Source: Aurantibrevibacter sp041749595
Lineage (GTDB): Bacteria; Bacteroidota; Bacteroidia; Flavobacteriales; Flavobacteriaceae
NCBI GenBank assembly: GCA_041749595.1
Contig: JBGTBA010000005.1
Coordinates: 1 to 64,000, forward strand
DNA: 64,000 bases
Direction: 5' to 3'
The notes beneath the pieces are model-generated. The model made no database searches. It saw only the letters and a program-made list of their open reading frames with translations, and was not told where the DNA came from. Position numbers and translations under genes: made by a program. Of this stretch, positions 1 to 8,399 are shown in pieces. Numbering within the stretch: position 1 is the first letter of the stretch; each line of letters begins with the position of its first letter.

Positions 1-1953
1 CCATACCAAACCAAAGCGAATCACAAAATCGCGGTATGGATAATTGGGAGCCGAATAAAAATCAAAGCCTGTAAAAGACGAGTTAAAATGCTCTGCCTTT
101 AGGAATATTCTGGTCTGTTTTACCCGTGCATTAATAAAAAAATCCAACATGGGGAAACCGCCTAACTTTTCACTTTCCTGGACATAGAATTCGCCTAAAA
201 GCGGATTATAGGCATCCGTGTTATATTCGGAAAAATACTTGAATGTAATGCCTGTTTGCAAGTACATGGCTTTTTTAAAGACATCACTCGAAAAATAAAG
301 CGTGTTTCTTGTAACCAATTCGGGCACGTTGAGCACATTGCTGCTTTGGGATACGTTTTGATACATTAGCGTGTTGTTCAATGCAAACATCCCCAGTTTA
401 AATTCCTTTTCATATTTTACCTTTAGATAATTTATCCCACTCTCCTGAAAAGGTTTCACAAAAGCGTTTTCCACGCCGTCTGCAATCTGTTCGGGGGTGG
501 CCTCCGATTTAAAATAGGTATAATTGTCTATAGTGGTGTATTTTGCAGTAAGGTTACCCCAGTACTTGCCATCATAATTAAATTCCAAACCATTTATTTT
601 CTCCTTATTAAAGTTGCCGGTATTTTGCCAGTTGTAATTTGCGTAATCGCTTTGATAGAGCAAAAAATTGAAATCGGGCATATTGGAAGATGAATGTATG
701 GCAAACCTTATGCTATTGCTGGAATTGATTTTGTAGCTTGCTGCGGCATCAAACTTATTCCCTGTTAACCCACCGGACACGGTATAGGCAAGGTTTCCCT
801 TTAATTGAAAGCCCCCGATGCGCTTTTCATAGTCGCCGCCAATGGAAATCTCCTCCCCTTTGAGCCGGCTTTGAATTTGTCCCGTATCGGTTATCAATAA
901 GCTATCAAAAAAATAATCATAGCTGTAAATACTGATAAGACCCGTAAGTTTCCCCAAAATAGGATTGGCAAATTCGGCTTGAAACTGGTTAAAGGTAGTT
1001 TTAAGACTGGCCTTATCGTTAATGGCATCAAGAAATGCGCTTCCAAAAAAAGGATTTTGAGCGCTTTGTTTAAACTGATAAAATTTTGTCTCAAAATTAA
1101 ATCGATGTCCAAGACGTAATGAAGTGGCCTGCCTGTTTAAGGAGTCCCTATCCTTCCCCAATATCCTATACGTATGGTCCAAATAATAGCGTTTGCCAAG
1201 TACCCGGTTGTCCGCATTGCTAAAAACGACATCCAACCGTGTCCGATCCGTAAATTCAGTGTCGCCAGATTCAAACTGGGCTTCTTTATTGGCCAGCCCA
1301 CCGTTTTCCTGATTTTCAATGTCATTTACCACAATATGCGCCCTTAAGGCATATCTTCCGTTCTTGGAAATGTAATTGGTGGTTGTCCTGAAATTTCCCG
1401 ATTCGGTCTGGCTATGCTGAAACTTGCCCAAAGAACGAAACCCTTTATAGGCTATGGAAAAGTTGAGTCTTCTGGAGGTGTTAAAAGTTAGCCATGCATC
1501 CAGAAGCTGTCCCTGTTCAAAAGTGGTCTTGAACATAAGTTCTGTTAACGGGGTGGCCACGTTATAATAATCTATGTCCTCTACTTCCATATAATTAAAG
1601 TGCTTGGCTCTGGCACCTATGGTGGGATAGAGATTACCACGTTCCAAGGTTACGCCCAATTTATTATAGGGCTGCCCCACATTGGCAAAAGGCATCAATT
1701 CAAAATCGTCCTTTCGCAGGTAATTGTATTTGTATTCTTTTTGGATGGTGAGCGAACTATCCAAATAGGTTGTATCTCTTTTAAAAGAAATAATCTTATA
1801 ATTTTCTACCGTTATCTCCGGGATGGAATCTATCTTTTTTAGTGCTTTCTTCTTGGCCAAAGCAGCATTTTTCCTAACAGGGGAAGCAGTATTTTCCTGA
1901 GCGGAAAGGACTTGACCTAAAAACACAAAAAGCATTAATGCCAAATATTTCAT
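1..1953 (-). CDS. Putative porin, outer-membrane beta-barrel (3' end beyond window)
   Basis: The minus-strand frame is open from an ATG at 1953 to the window edge, so 651 codons are visible and the stop is missing. The N-terminus is a signal peptide (MKYLALMLFVFLGQVLSAQ). The mature chain is rich in aromatic and polar alternation typical of beta strands (for example GLVW at the very edge) and resembles the Bacteroidota putative porin family (Porin_10 type). That family usually ends within a few residues of this point, so probably very little is missing. It is divergent from rnhB, and a TAnnTTTG box (minus strand, 1979-1972) lies just upstream. It is likely a general diffusion or solute channel in the outer membrane; no substrate can be inferred. 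Confidence 0.75.
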   Translation of the reverse strand, partial: MKYLALMLFVFLGQVLSAQENTASPVRKNAALAKKKALKKIDSIPEITVENYKIISFKRDTTYLDSSLTIQKEYKYNYLRKDDFELMPFANVGQPYNKLGVTLERGNLYPTIGARAKHFNYMEVEDIDYYNVATPLTELMFKTTFEQGQLLDAWLTFNTSRRLNFSIAYKGFRSLGKFQHSQTESGNFRTTTNYISKNGRYALRAHIVVNDIENQENGGLANKEAQFESGDTEFTDRTRLDVVFSNADNRVLGKRYYLDHTYRILGKDRDSLNRQATSLRLGHRFNFETKFYQFKQSAQNPFFGSAFLDAINDKASLKTTFNQFQAEFANPILGKLTGLISIYSYDYFFDSLLITDTGQIQSRLKGEEISIGGDYEKRIGGFQLKGNLAYTVSGGLTGNKFDAAASYKINSSNSIRFAIHSSSNMPDFNFLLYQSDYANYNWQNTGNFNKEKINGLEFNYDGKYWGNLTAKYTTIDNYTYFKSEATPEQIADGVENAFVKPFQESGINYLKVKYEKEFKLGMFALNNTLMYQNVSQSSNVLNVPELVTRNTLYFSSDVFKKAMYLQTGITFKYFSEYNTDAYNPLLGEFYVQESEKLGGFPMLDFFINARVKQTRIFLKAEHFNSSFTGFDFYSAPNYPYRDFVIRFGLVW

Positions 1954-1971
1954 TATCTCAACTTAAACGGA

Positions 1972-1979
1972 CAAAGTTA
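1972..1979 (-). promoter_or_regulatory. Candidate -7 box of the putative porin gene
   Basis: On the minus strand the bases read TAACTTTG, which fits the Bacteroidota -7 consensus TAnnTTTG, about 19 nt upstream of the ATG at 1953. No clear -33 TTG was found at the usual spacing, so support is from the -7 box and its position only. Confidence 0.4.
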
Positions 1980-2092
1980 ATTTTTTTGTTCGTAACGAAA
2001 TGTGAAAGTTTTTGAAAGGATTCCCAATACATCCTTCTTCCGTAAATTATAAGGATTTCGGTTATATTAGCAAAAAACAAAAGTTTTCTCAG

Positions 2093-2689
2093 GTGCTGGA
2101 AGCGTATTACAAATCTCATTTTGAAACGGGTACGGATGAAGCCGGGAGGGGTTGTTTGGCCGGTCCCGTGACCGCTGCTGCCATCATTTTACCGGAAAAT
2201 TTTGAAAATAGAGTGTTAAATGACTCCAAACAACTTTCTGAATTAAGAAGAAATATCTTAAAACCTATTTTAGAAGCTTCGGCAGTTAGTTTTGGTGTTG
2301 CCCATGTCTATCCCGAAGAAATTGATACTATCAATATCCTTAACGCATCTATTCTGGCCATGCACAAAGCAATTGAACAACTCACCTCAAAATCGACTTT
2401 TATTATAGTAGACGGAAACCGTTTTAAACCCTACAGGAACGTACCTCATCAATGCATTGTTAAAGGAGATTGCAAGTATATGAGCATTGCAGCCGCTTCC
2501 GTGCTTGCCAAGACCTACAGGGATGCCTATATGGAAGAATTGCATTGGGAATACCCTATGTACAACTGGAAACAGAACAAAGGATACCCGACCCTAGAGC
2601 ACAGGGCGGCCATTCGCAAATACGGGACAACGGAATATCACCGAAAAAGTTTCAGACAATTACCGGAACAGTTAACACTCGATATTTAA
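2093..2689 (+). CDS. rnhB: Ribonuclease HII
   Basis: RNase HII cleaves the RNA strand of RNA-DNA hybrids and removes single misincorporated ribonucleotides. The hallmark DEAGRG motif lies near the N-terminus, followed by VDGN and the CKYMSIAAASVLAKTYRD segment that supplies the last acidic residue of the DEDD site. No ATG precedes DEAGRG in this frame. A GTG at 2093 gives a 198-residue protein beginning (M)LEAYYKSHFETGTDEAGRG, the usual family length. An upstream TTG at 2012 would add 27 residues with no family resemblance. The start is therefore inferred; the function is secure. Confidence 0.93.
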   Translation: MLEAYYKSHFETGTDEAGRGCLAGPVTAAAIILPENFENRVLNDSKQLSELRRNILKPILEASAVSFGVAHVYPEEIDTINILNASILAMHKAIEQLTSKSTFIIVDGNRFKPYRNVPHQCIVKGDCKYMSIAAASVLAKTYRDAYMEELHWEYPMYNWKQNKGYPTLEHRAAIRKYGTTEYHRKSFRQLPEQLTLDI

Positions 2690-2695
2690 AAATCC

Positions 2696-2703
2696 TAAAT
2701 TTG
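2696..2703 (+). promoter_or_regulatory. Candidate -7 box upstream of the 819-residue lipoprotein gene
   Basis: TAAATTTG matches TAnnTTTG exactly and lies just after the rnhB stop, about 105 nt before the lipoprotein ATG. No TTG was found at -33, so support is weak. Confidence 0.3.
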
Positions 2704-2808
2704 TGCGAAATCGAAGATCGGCATCGCCTAATTTTAATTTGGCAAGCAAATTTACAATTTCACGAACTCCGTTTAATAATTAAAAATATGGGGGATAAAG
2801 CGTACCAC

Positions 2809-5268
2809 ATGAATTCCAAAATACTATTCCTTTTTCTTTCTGTTCTCTTTAGTTGTACCCATGAGAAGAATGCCATTTCCCCATTGCTTAACTACATTCC
2901 TAAAAATGCATCCGTGATCATAAGGATCAATGACGATTCCTCTTTTAAAAGCGAATTGAAGAACAATGATTTTATCCATCAAATCTCAAAATCAGGGGTT
3001 TACAGGGATATATTTGAAAAGACAAAAAGTCTGGAACACCTCCAACCAAAATCTGAAAGTATTTTAGCTTTTTTAGAGCTTGGGAAGGAAAGTTTTGAGC
3101 TTTTTTATGCCACTTCATATAATCCCGATCTGTTTCAATTAGAGGGAGTACAGGAAAAATCCGTGGAAACCCTTGGCTACGAAAGTGGAAGTATCGATAA
3201 ATATATCATTGATGGCCTACAATTTTTCAGCATACAGATGGATGATAAGATAATCATCTGCACTTCCCAAATACCATTGGAGAATTTGATCCGTAACAGG
3301 GGCGGGTCCCAACCCGATCCAAAGCTTGAAAAACTACTAAAAGCAGCAAACCGGGGTAAGTCAGCAAATATCATCATCCATAACAAGAACAGTAATCCCC
3401 TGCTCGGGTCCCTATTAAAGACAGGGCGGAAAATGGAAGTCTCCGGACTTACGGATTTTATTGGGTTGGACCTTGATGCCGGCCAAAGCCACCTGAAACT
3501 AAGTGGTGCAACAATGGCCAATGACTCCATAAAAAACTTTGTCTCTCTTTTTAGGGATACCGATCCGCTGAACAATAGAACGGCATTGATTGCCCCAATA
3601 AACGCTGATGCCGTCCTTTCATATACGTTCAAGGAATACGGTATATTTGCTAAAAACCAGCAACGATACCTGGACAGGTCCATCATCATGGACACGCTTT
3701 TCAACAGTGTTGAAGAAATTGGGCATATCTACATGAACAATTCAAAGGCAATTGTCTTAAATACATACAGCTCGCAACATTTATTGGGCTTTTTAAATGG
3801 CCTGGCTAAAAATTCCATTGATTATCAGGGCAATGAAATTATAGAACTCAGCGAACTTCTTTTTCTGGACAATTATTTTAACCCCCTTATCAAAAATTTT
3901 GAGTCCAAATACTATACTATCCTGGAAAACGCCTTTGTTTTTTCCAATGATACGGAAACATTGCAAACGATCATTACCAATTTTAAAAACGGGGCCACTT
4001 TTGATAAAACAACCGTGTTTAAAACGGCAATGGAGTTGTTGGCCGATGAGTCCAATGCTTTGTTTATATCCAATGCAGATGGTATCGGACATATCTTAAA
4101 CGACGATTTTTCGGACAGTGTGATGGGTGACTTTAAAAACTCCGATCTTTCCAAATATGCATTTGCCTTCCAGATCGTTTCCGATGCCGGATTTTACCAC
4201 ATGAACTTGGTTATCCAAAAATTTGAAAAAGAAATCAAAAGCAATACCACCTCGCCCCTATTCTCAGTTCAATTGGATGCGGAAATAGCAACGGATCCCC
4301 AGTTTGTCACAAACCATAGAACGGGAAAAAAGGAAATTGTGGTACAGGATAGGGAAAACAATCTATACTTAATTTCCACGGAAGGAAAGGTACTTTGGAA
4401 AAAACCATTGAACGGAAGAATACAAGGGAGGATCCAACAAGTGGATATTTTCAAAAATGGCAGACTACAGATGGCCTTTACCACGGACCATCAGTTTCTT
4501 ATCGTAGATAGAAACGGAGAGGAAGTAAAACCCTTTAACAAAACCTTTGAGGGAGCGGATCTTAATCCGCTGGGCGTTTTTGACTACGACCAAAAAAAAG
4601 AATACCGTTTTGTAGTTGTCCAAGGCAACAAAATCCTTATGTACGATAAAAAAGGAGAAATTGTAAAAGGATTTACATATACTACATCCGAAAACCCGGT
4701 AATTGGGACGCCCAAACATTTTAGGAACGAAAAAATGGATTACCTTGTTTTACAAGAAGAAAGCGGCGATTTAAAAATTCTGGATCGGGTTGGAAACACA
4801 AGAATTAAGGTAGGCGAGAAAATCGATTTTTCAGAAAACGAGGTTTATTTCTATAACGAAAAATTTACCCTCACTGATGCCAAAGGCGTTTTACATCAAA
4901 TTGATGAAAGCGGAAAAATAACCAAAACCAACCTAAACCTAAATAAAGATCATGGCATAGATGCCACCACCAAGGCCTTGGTGGTGATGAATGGGAATAT
5001 TTTGCAGATAAAAGACATAAAGGTTGATCTGGATCCAGGGCTTTATACCAAACCGAAGGCATTCCTTTTAAACAACAAGATTTACGTTGCCGTTACGGAC
5101 CTGCAAAACCAAAAGATATATTTGTTTGATAGCAATGGCGCTCCCATTCCCAACTTCCCTGTTTTCGGCAATTCCATAATTGATCTGGACGATATGGACA
5201 ATGACGGAAAATTGGAGCTTGTCGTCAAGGATATGGATAACTCCCTACTGGTATATACATTGTATTGA
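2809..5268 (+). CDS. Exported lipoprotein of unknown function with C-terminal propeller-like region
   Basis: An 819-residue protein starting at the second of two close ATGs (2788 and 2809). The 2809 start gives a clean lipoprotein signal with Cys16 (lipobox LFSC). The open frame extends back into rnhB, but that part is only the overlapping frame. The N-terminal 500 or so residues open with a segment (IPKNASVIIRIND) reminiscent of DUF3352-type proteins. Roughly residues 590-815 have repeating short strands with motifs such as VDRNGEEV, YDKKGEIV and FDSNGAPIPNFPV, and an end DMDNDGKLELVV, as in PQQ-like or VCBS beta-propellers. It is a common neighbour of rnhB in this family, to my knowledge. 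No catalytic motif was recognised. Confidence 0.8.
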   Translation: MNSKILFLFLSVLFSCTHEKNAISPLLNYIPKNASVIIRINDDSSFKSELKNNDFIHQISKSGVYRDIFEKTKSLEHLQPKSESILAFLELGKESFELFYATSYNPDLFQLEGVQEKSVETLGYESGSIDKYIIDGLQFFSIQMDDKIIICTSQIPLENLIRNRGGSQPDPKLEKLLKAANRGKSANIIIHNKNSNPLLGSLLKTGRKMEVSGLTDFIGLDLDAGQSHLKLSGATMANDSIKNFVSLFRDTDPLNNRTALIAPINADAVLSYTFKEYGIFAKNQQRYLDRSIIMDTLFNSVEEIGHIYMNNSKAIVLNTYSSQHLLGFLNGLAKNSIDYQGNEIIELSELLFLDNYFNPLIKNFESKYYTILENAFVFSNDTETLQTIITNFKNGATFDKTTVFKTAMELLADESNALFISNADGIGHILNDDFSDSVMGDFKNSDLSKYAFAFQIVSDAGFYHMNLVIQKFEKEIKSNTTSPLFSVQLDAEIATDPQFVTNHRTGKKEIVVQDRENNLYLISTEGKVLWKKPLNGRIQGRIQQVDIFKNGRLQMAFTTDHQFLIVDRNGEEVKPFNKTFEGADLNPLGVFDYDQKKEYRFVVVQGNKILMYDKKGEIVKGFTYTTSENPVIGTPKHFRNEKMDYLVLQEESGDLKILDRVGNTRIKVGEKIDFSENEVYFYNEKFTLTDAKGVLHQIDESGKITKTNLNLNKDHGIDATTKALVVMNGNILQIKDIKVDLDPGLYTKPKAFLLNNKIYVAVTDLQNQKIYLFDSNGAPIPNFPVFGNSIIDLDDMDNDGKLELVVKDMDNSLLVYTLY

Positions 5269-5553
5269 TACATTTCTTTTAACCGTTTGTACAGCATTTC
5301 GTCCCAACTATACCATTAACGATTTTTACGGAAAAAAGTTTGCTTACTTTTAAAAGCCATTTTCATTAAAATGGTAACCCATTAAACCCTAATTCCTTTA
5401 AGGAACTGCATCAATAATAAATTTTGATTATTTTTAAGTAAACAAAAACCATTGCAATCATGAAAATTTTGGGTAGGTGCATTCAATCTTTGTTGCCAAT
5501 CGTTGCCCTAATGGCCCAAATTAGAACAGTAACAAAAATAAAATCAGAATCGT
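5269..5553. other. Non-coding spacer with a short hairpin
   Basis: No convincing gene. The only clear structure is a perfect 7-bp hairpin at 5357-5374 (CCATTTT, loop CATT, AAAATGG) without a T-tract. A 51-codon frame from 5461 overlaps the next gene and has no gene-like features. Confidence 0.5.
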
Positions 5554-6228
5554 ATGAAAAAAATAGTTGTTTCCGCCGTATTTCTTTCCGTTTTAGGCTT
5601 TGCCTTTGCCCAAGAAGGGTGCAGTAAGTACTACCCTATGATAGAGGGCACTGAATTCCAAATCACGGTGTACGATAAAAAAGACAAGCCTTCCGGTGTT
5701 TTGGATTATGTGGTAAAGGACGTTAGTGGCGATACCGCAACATTTTATTTTGAAATGCACGATGAAAAAGGAAAAATGTTGGCCAGTTCTGAATATGGCA
5801 TTAGGTGCAAGGAAGATGGTGTTTCCATAGATTTCAGTTCCCTGGTAACCCCAGGTGCATTGGAGCAGTACAAGGATGTGGAGGTTGAGATGTCCGGTAC
5901 GGATTTGGTGCTGCCCAACAACCTAAGCCCGGGACAGTCCCTACCAGATGCCGATTTTCTGATGAACATAAAAATGACCCCGATAAACATGAAGATGACC
6001 TCCAGGTTCTTTAACCGAAAAGTAGTGGAAAAAGAGTCGCTCACCACTCCCGCAGGAACCTTTGATTGTTATGTAATAACTTTTGACCAGGAATCAAAAA
6101 TGGGGATAAAGTTCGCAGGAAGCACCAAACAATGGCTTGCCGAGGGCGTGGGTATGGTAAAACAGGAGAGCTATAACAAAAAAGGAGACCTTACGGGGAT
6201 AAGCGTGCTCACAAAATTCAAAAAATAG
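5554..6228 (+). CDS. TapB/DUF3108-like exported protein
   Basis: A 224-residue protein with a standard signal peptide (MKKIVVSAVFLSVLGFAFAQ) and no lipobox cysteine. The mature part carries the pattern seen in DUF3108/TapB-like proteins: a strand-rich domain with PAGTFDCYVITF followed by QWLAEGVGMVKQESYNKKGDL. The role of the family is not established; the fold suggests a periplasmic lipid-binding-like sandwich. The gene stands alone, with about 285 bases of non-coding sequence before it and a convergent flavoprotein operon after it. The assignment to the family is from memory of the motif and is moderately sure. Confidence 0.75.
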   Translation: MKKIVVSAVFLSVLGFAFAQEGCSKYYPMIEGTEFQITVYDKKDKPSGVLDYVVKDVSGDTATFYFEMHDEKGKMLASSEYGIRCKEDGVSIDFSSLVTPGALEQYKDVEVEMSGTDLVLPNNLSPGQSLPDADFLMNIKMTPINMKMTSRFFNRKVVEKESLTTPAGTFDCYVITFDQESKMGIKFAGSTKQWLAEGVGMVKQESYNKKGDLTGISVLTKFKK

Positions 6229-6357
6229 GTTCACCTTATTTGGGACTACATCATTTTATAAAACCGTTGGAACGGATTACGTTTTCAGGGATTTTTGCTA
6301 ATTCATTATTTAGTCATGTCCCCCGTTGTTATTTGTCTTATTTTTAAATTTACCCTT

Positions 6358-7644
6358 TTATCCCTTGCTAATTGCCTGTGCGGCAATATAGGCTCCCGTC
6401 CACGCATTTTGAAAGTTGAAGCCGCCGGTAATGGCGTCCACATTGATGACTTCTCCGGCAAAAAATAAGTTGGGGCATAGCTTGCTCCCGAACGTTTTAA
6501 AGTCAAATTCTTTCAGGTCTACCCCCCCGGCGGTGACAAACTCTTCCTTAAAGGTGCTTTTTCCATCAACTTCAAATTCGGAACAGGTCAGTTGCCGCGC
6601 CAAATCCTGTAATTGGTTTCTGGAAATATCGGCCCATTTCACAATCTCGGAAATCCCCGATGCCTTCACTAAATTGATCCAAAGACGACGGGGAACGGAA
6701 AAGGCGTTGGTCCTTAACACCGTTTTTTTTGATTCTATTTCCTTGACCTCCATTAAAAATGGCAATACCGCGCTTTCGTGGTAATCGGGCAGCCAATTTA
6801 CTTGGATCTTAAATTTATATTGGTACCCGTGCAACAGCAATGCCCCCCAAGCCGATAATTTTAGGATAGCGGGGCCGCTCATTCCCCAATGTGTAATAAG
6901 CAATGACCCCTCACTTTGCAACATAGGGGACTGGGCTGCCCGACTTTTAAGGGCCACACTGATTTTTGAATCGATCAGCGACTTGGGTTTCACCACTACC
7001 CTTGCCTGCGTACTGACCCCCTGAATACCCTCTATGCGCTTGTCCTTTATATTGAACGTGAACAAAGAAGGCACAGGGGGTACAATGGTATGTCCCAAAC
7101 CTTTTAACAGGTCCCATATTTTTGGGTTGCTACCCGTTGCCACTAGTATTTTTTTTGCCCGATACGTCTTTTTAATGGATTGGACGTCCCAACACCCGGC
7201 AACGTTTTCCTTTGGTGCCTTAATTGGCGAAATGGCGATTACAGAACTGTTTTTCAACAATTTAATGCCCAAGCGTTCCGTTTCCTTTAACAAGCAATCT
7301 ATAATGGTCTGGGAAGAATTCGTTTGCGGAAACATTCTGCCATCAGGTTCAATCTTTAGGGGAATCCCTCTTTTTTCAAAAAATGCCATGGTATCCCTAC
7401 TGGAATAGGTGTGAAAAGGCCCCAAAAGCTCCTGTTCCCCCCTAGGGTAGTTTTTTGATAATTCCCTGGGATCGAATCCCGCATGGGCAACATTGCACCT
7501 GCCGCCCCCGGAAACTTTTACTTTGGTCAGCACTTCCTTTCCCCGTTCCAAAATGGCAATTTTAAGTTTCGGTGCGGCTTCGGCAATATGTATGGCCGCA
7601 TAAAAACCTGCGGCTCCTCCTCCTATGATAATTACGTCGAACAT
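6358..7644 (-). CDS. BaiN/HI0933-family FAD-dependent oxidoreductase
   Basis: A 428-residue flavoprotein. The N-terminal Rossmann motif IIIGGGAAGFYAAI binds FAD, KVSGGGRCN is the signature of the HI0933/BaiN group, and the C-terminal FAGEVINVDAITGGFNFQNAWTGA is the matching FAD-contact motif. Members are often annotated as aminoacetone oxidase or NAD(P)/FAD-dependent oxidoreductase; physiological substrates are mostly unknown. It is the last gene of the lacI operon. Its ATG overlaps the stop of the glycerophosphodiesterase gene by one base (TAATG), suggesting translational coupling. Confidence 0.88.
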   Translation of the reverse strand: MFDVIIIGGGAAGFYAAIHIAEAAPKLKIAILERGKEVLTKVKVSGGGRCNVAHAGFDPRELSKNYPRGEQELLGPFHTYSSRDTMAFFEKRGIPLKIEPDGRMFPQTNSSQTIIDCLLKETERLGIKLLKNSSVIAISPIKAPKENVAGCWDVQSIKKTYRAKKILVATGSNPKIWDLLKGLGHTIVPPVPSLFTFNIKDKRIEGIQGVSTQARVVVKPKSLIDSKISVALKSRAAQSPMLQSEGSLLITHWGMSGPAILKLSAWGALLLHGYQYKFKIQVNWLPDYHESAVLPFLMEVKEIESKKTVLRTNAFSVPRRLWINLVKASGISEIVKWADISRNQLQDLARQLTCSEFEVDGKSTFKEEFVTAGGVDLKEFDFKTFGSKLCPNLFFAGEVINVDAITGGFNFQNAWTGAYIAAQAISKG

Positions 7645-8399
7645 TATTTGATCCGTTCCGGAAAGTTGGTAATTATGCCATCTACGCCCATTTCTTTTGC
7701 CCTTTCTATTTCCTCCGGTTCATTTACGGTCCACGTGTAGATTTTAAAACCCGCCCTATGGATTTCTTCCGCATTTTCCATTGTGAGTTTCTCAAAATCA
7801 GGGTTTATGGCCACGGCCTTGAGTTCATCCGCCACCGGTATGGCATCCAAAGGGTTTTCATCTTCGGTAAGAACTGCAATGGCTATATCTTTATTGAGCT
7901 TCCTGTAGGCCTTAAGCTCATCCCATCGAAAACTGGAAATCACAAAATCATCCAAAGACCACCCTTTTTCCTTAATATAATAATCCACTATAAAATTTGT
8001 CCTGTCGGCGGTATCCGCACCTTTCAACTCAATGTTCAGCCGGGTTTTATGGTCAATTAATTTTAAGACATCCTGCAACATTGGAATTTTATGGTTTCCA
8101 TCCAACGTTAGCTTTTTAAGATCCACGATGTCATAGTCCTCTATGCTTCCACCGCCATTGGAGAGCCGGTCCACTGTATCGTCGTGGAACACCACTATTT
8201 CCCCGCTCTTTATTTTAAACACATCGATCTCTACCATATCAACCCCAAGGTCCACTGCTTTTCCAATGGATGCCAATGTATTCTCCGTTTCATGGCCCAT
8301 GGCTCCCCTATGCCCTATTACCAGTGGTTTTTTCATGTTATCACAACTTAAAAGGATGAAAAAAGAAAAAGTGCATACGGTCACTGAAAATTTGTTCAT
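7644..8399 (-). CDS. Glycerophosphodiester phosphodiesterase lipoprotein
   Basis: A 251-residue enzyme hydrolysing glycerophosphodiesters to glycerol-3-phosphate and an alcohol. Motifs are GHRGAMGHETENTLAS (catalytic HRG with ENT), EIDVFKIKSGEIVVFHDDTVDR (metal-binding ED and the HD), and VNEPEEIERAKEMGVDGIITNFPE near the end. The N-terminus is a lipoprotein signal with Cys19 (FILLSC), so the enzyme is exported and membrane anchored. Its start overlaps the alpha-amylase stop by four bases (ATGA), and its stop overlaps the flavoprotein start by one base. The link to the sugar genes is by operon position only. Confidence 0.92.
   Translation of the reverse strand: MNKFSVTVCTFSFFILLSCDNMKKPLVIGHRGAMGHETENTLASIGKAVDLGVDMVEIDVFKIKSGEIVVFHDDTVDRLSNGGGSIEDYDIVDLKKLTLDGNHKIPMLQDVLKLIDHKTRLNIELKGADTADRTNFIVDYYIKEKGWSLDDFVISSFRWDELKAYRKLNKDIAIAVLTEDENPLDAIPVADELKAVAINPDFEKLTMENAEEIHRAGFKIYTWTVNEPEEIERAKEMGVDGIITNFPERIK

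Noticed and set aside
2470..2808. N-terminal extension of the 819-residue lipoprotein into rnhB
   Set aside because: The translated part is an off-frame reading of rnhB and would bury the lipoprotein signal.
3177..3704. 175-codon open frame on the minus strand
   Set aside because: It is antisense within the large lipoprotein gene and has no independent support.
5461..5616. Small frame with an ATG at 5461
   Set aside because: It runs into the TapB-like gene in another frame and has no signal or family.
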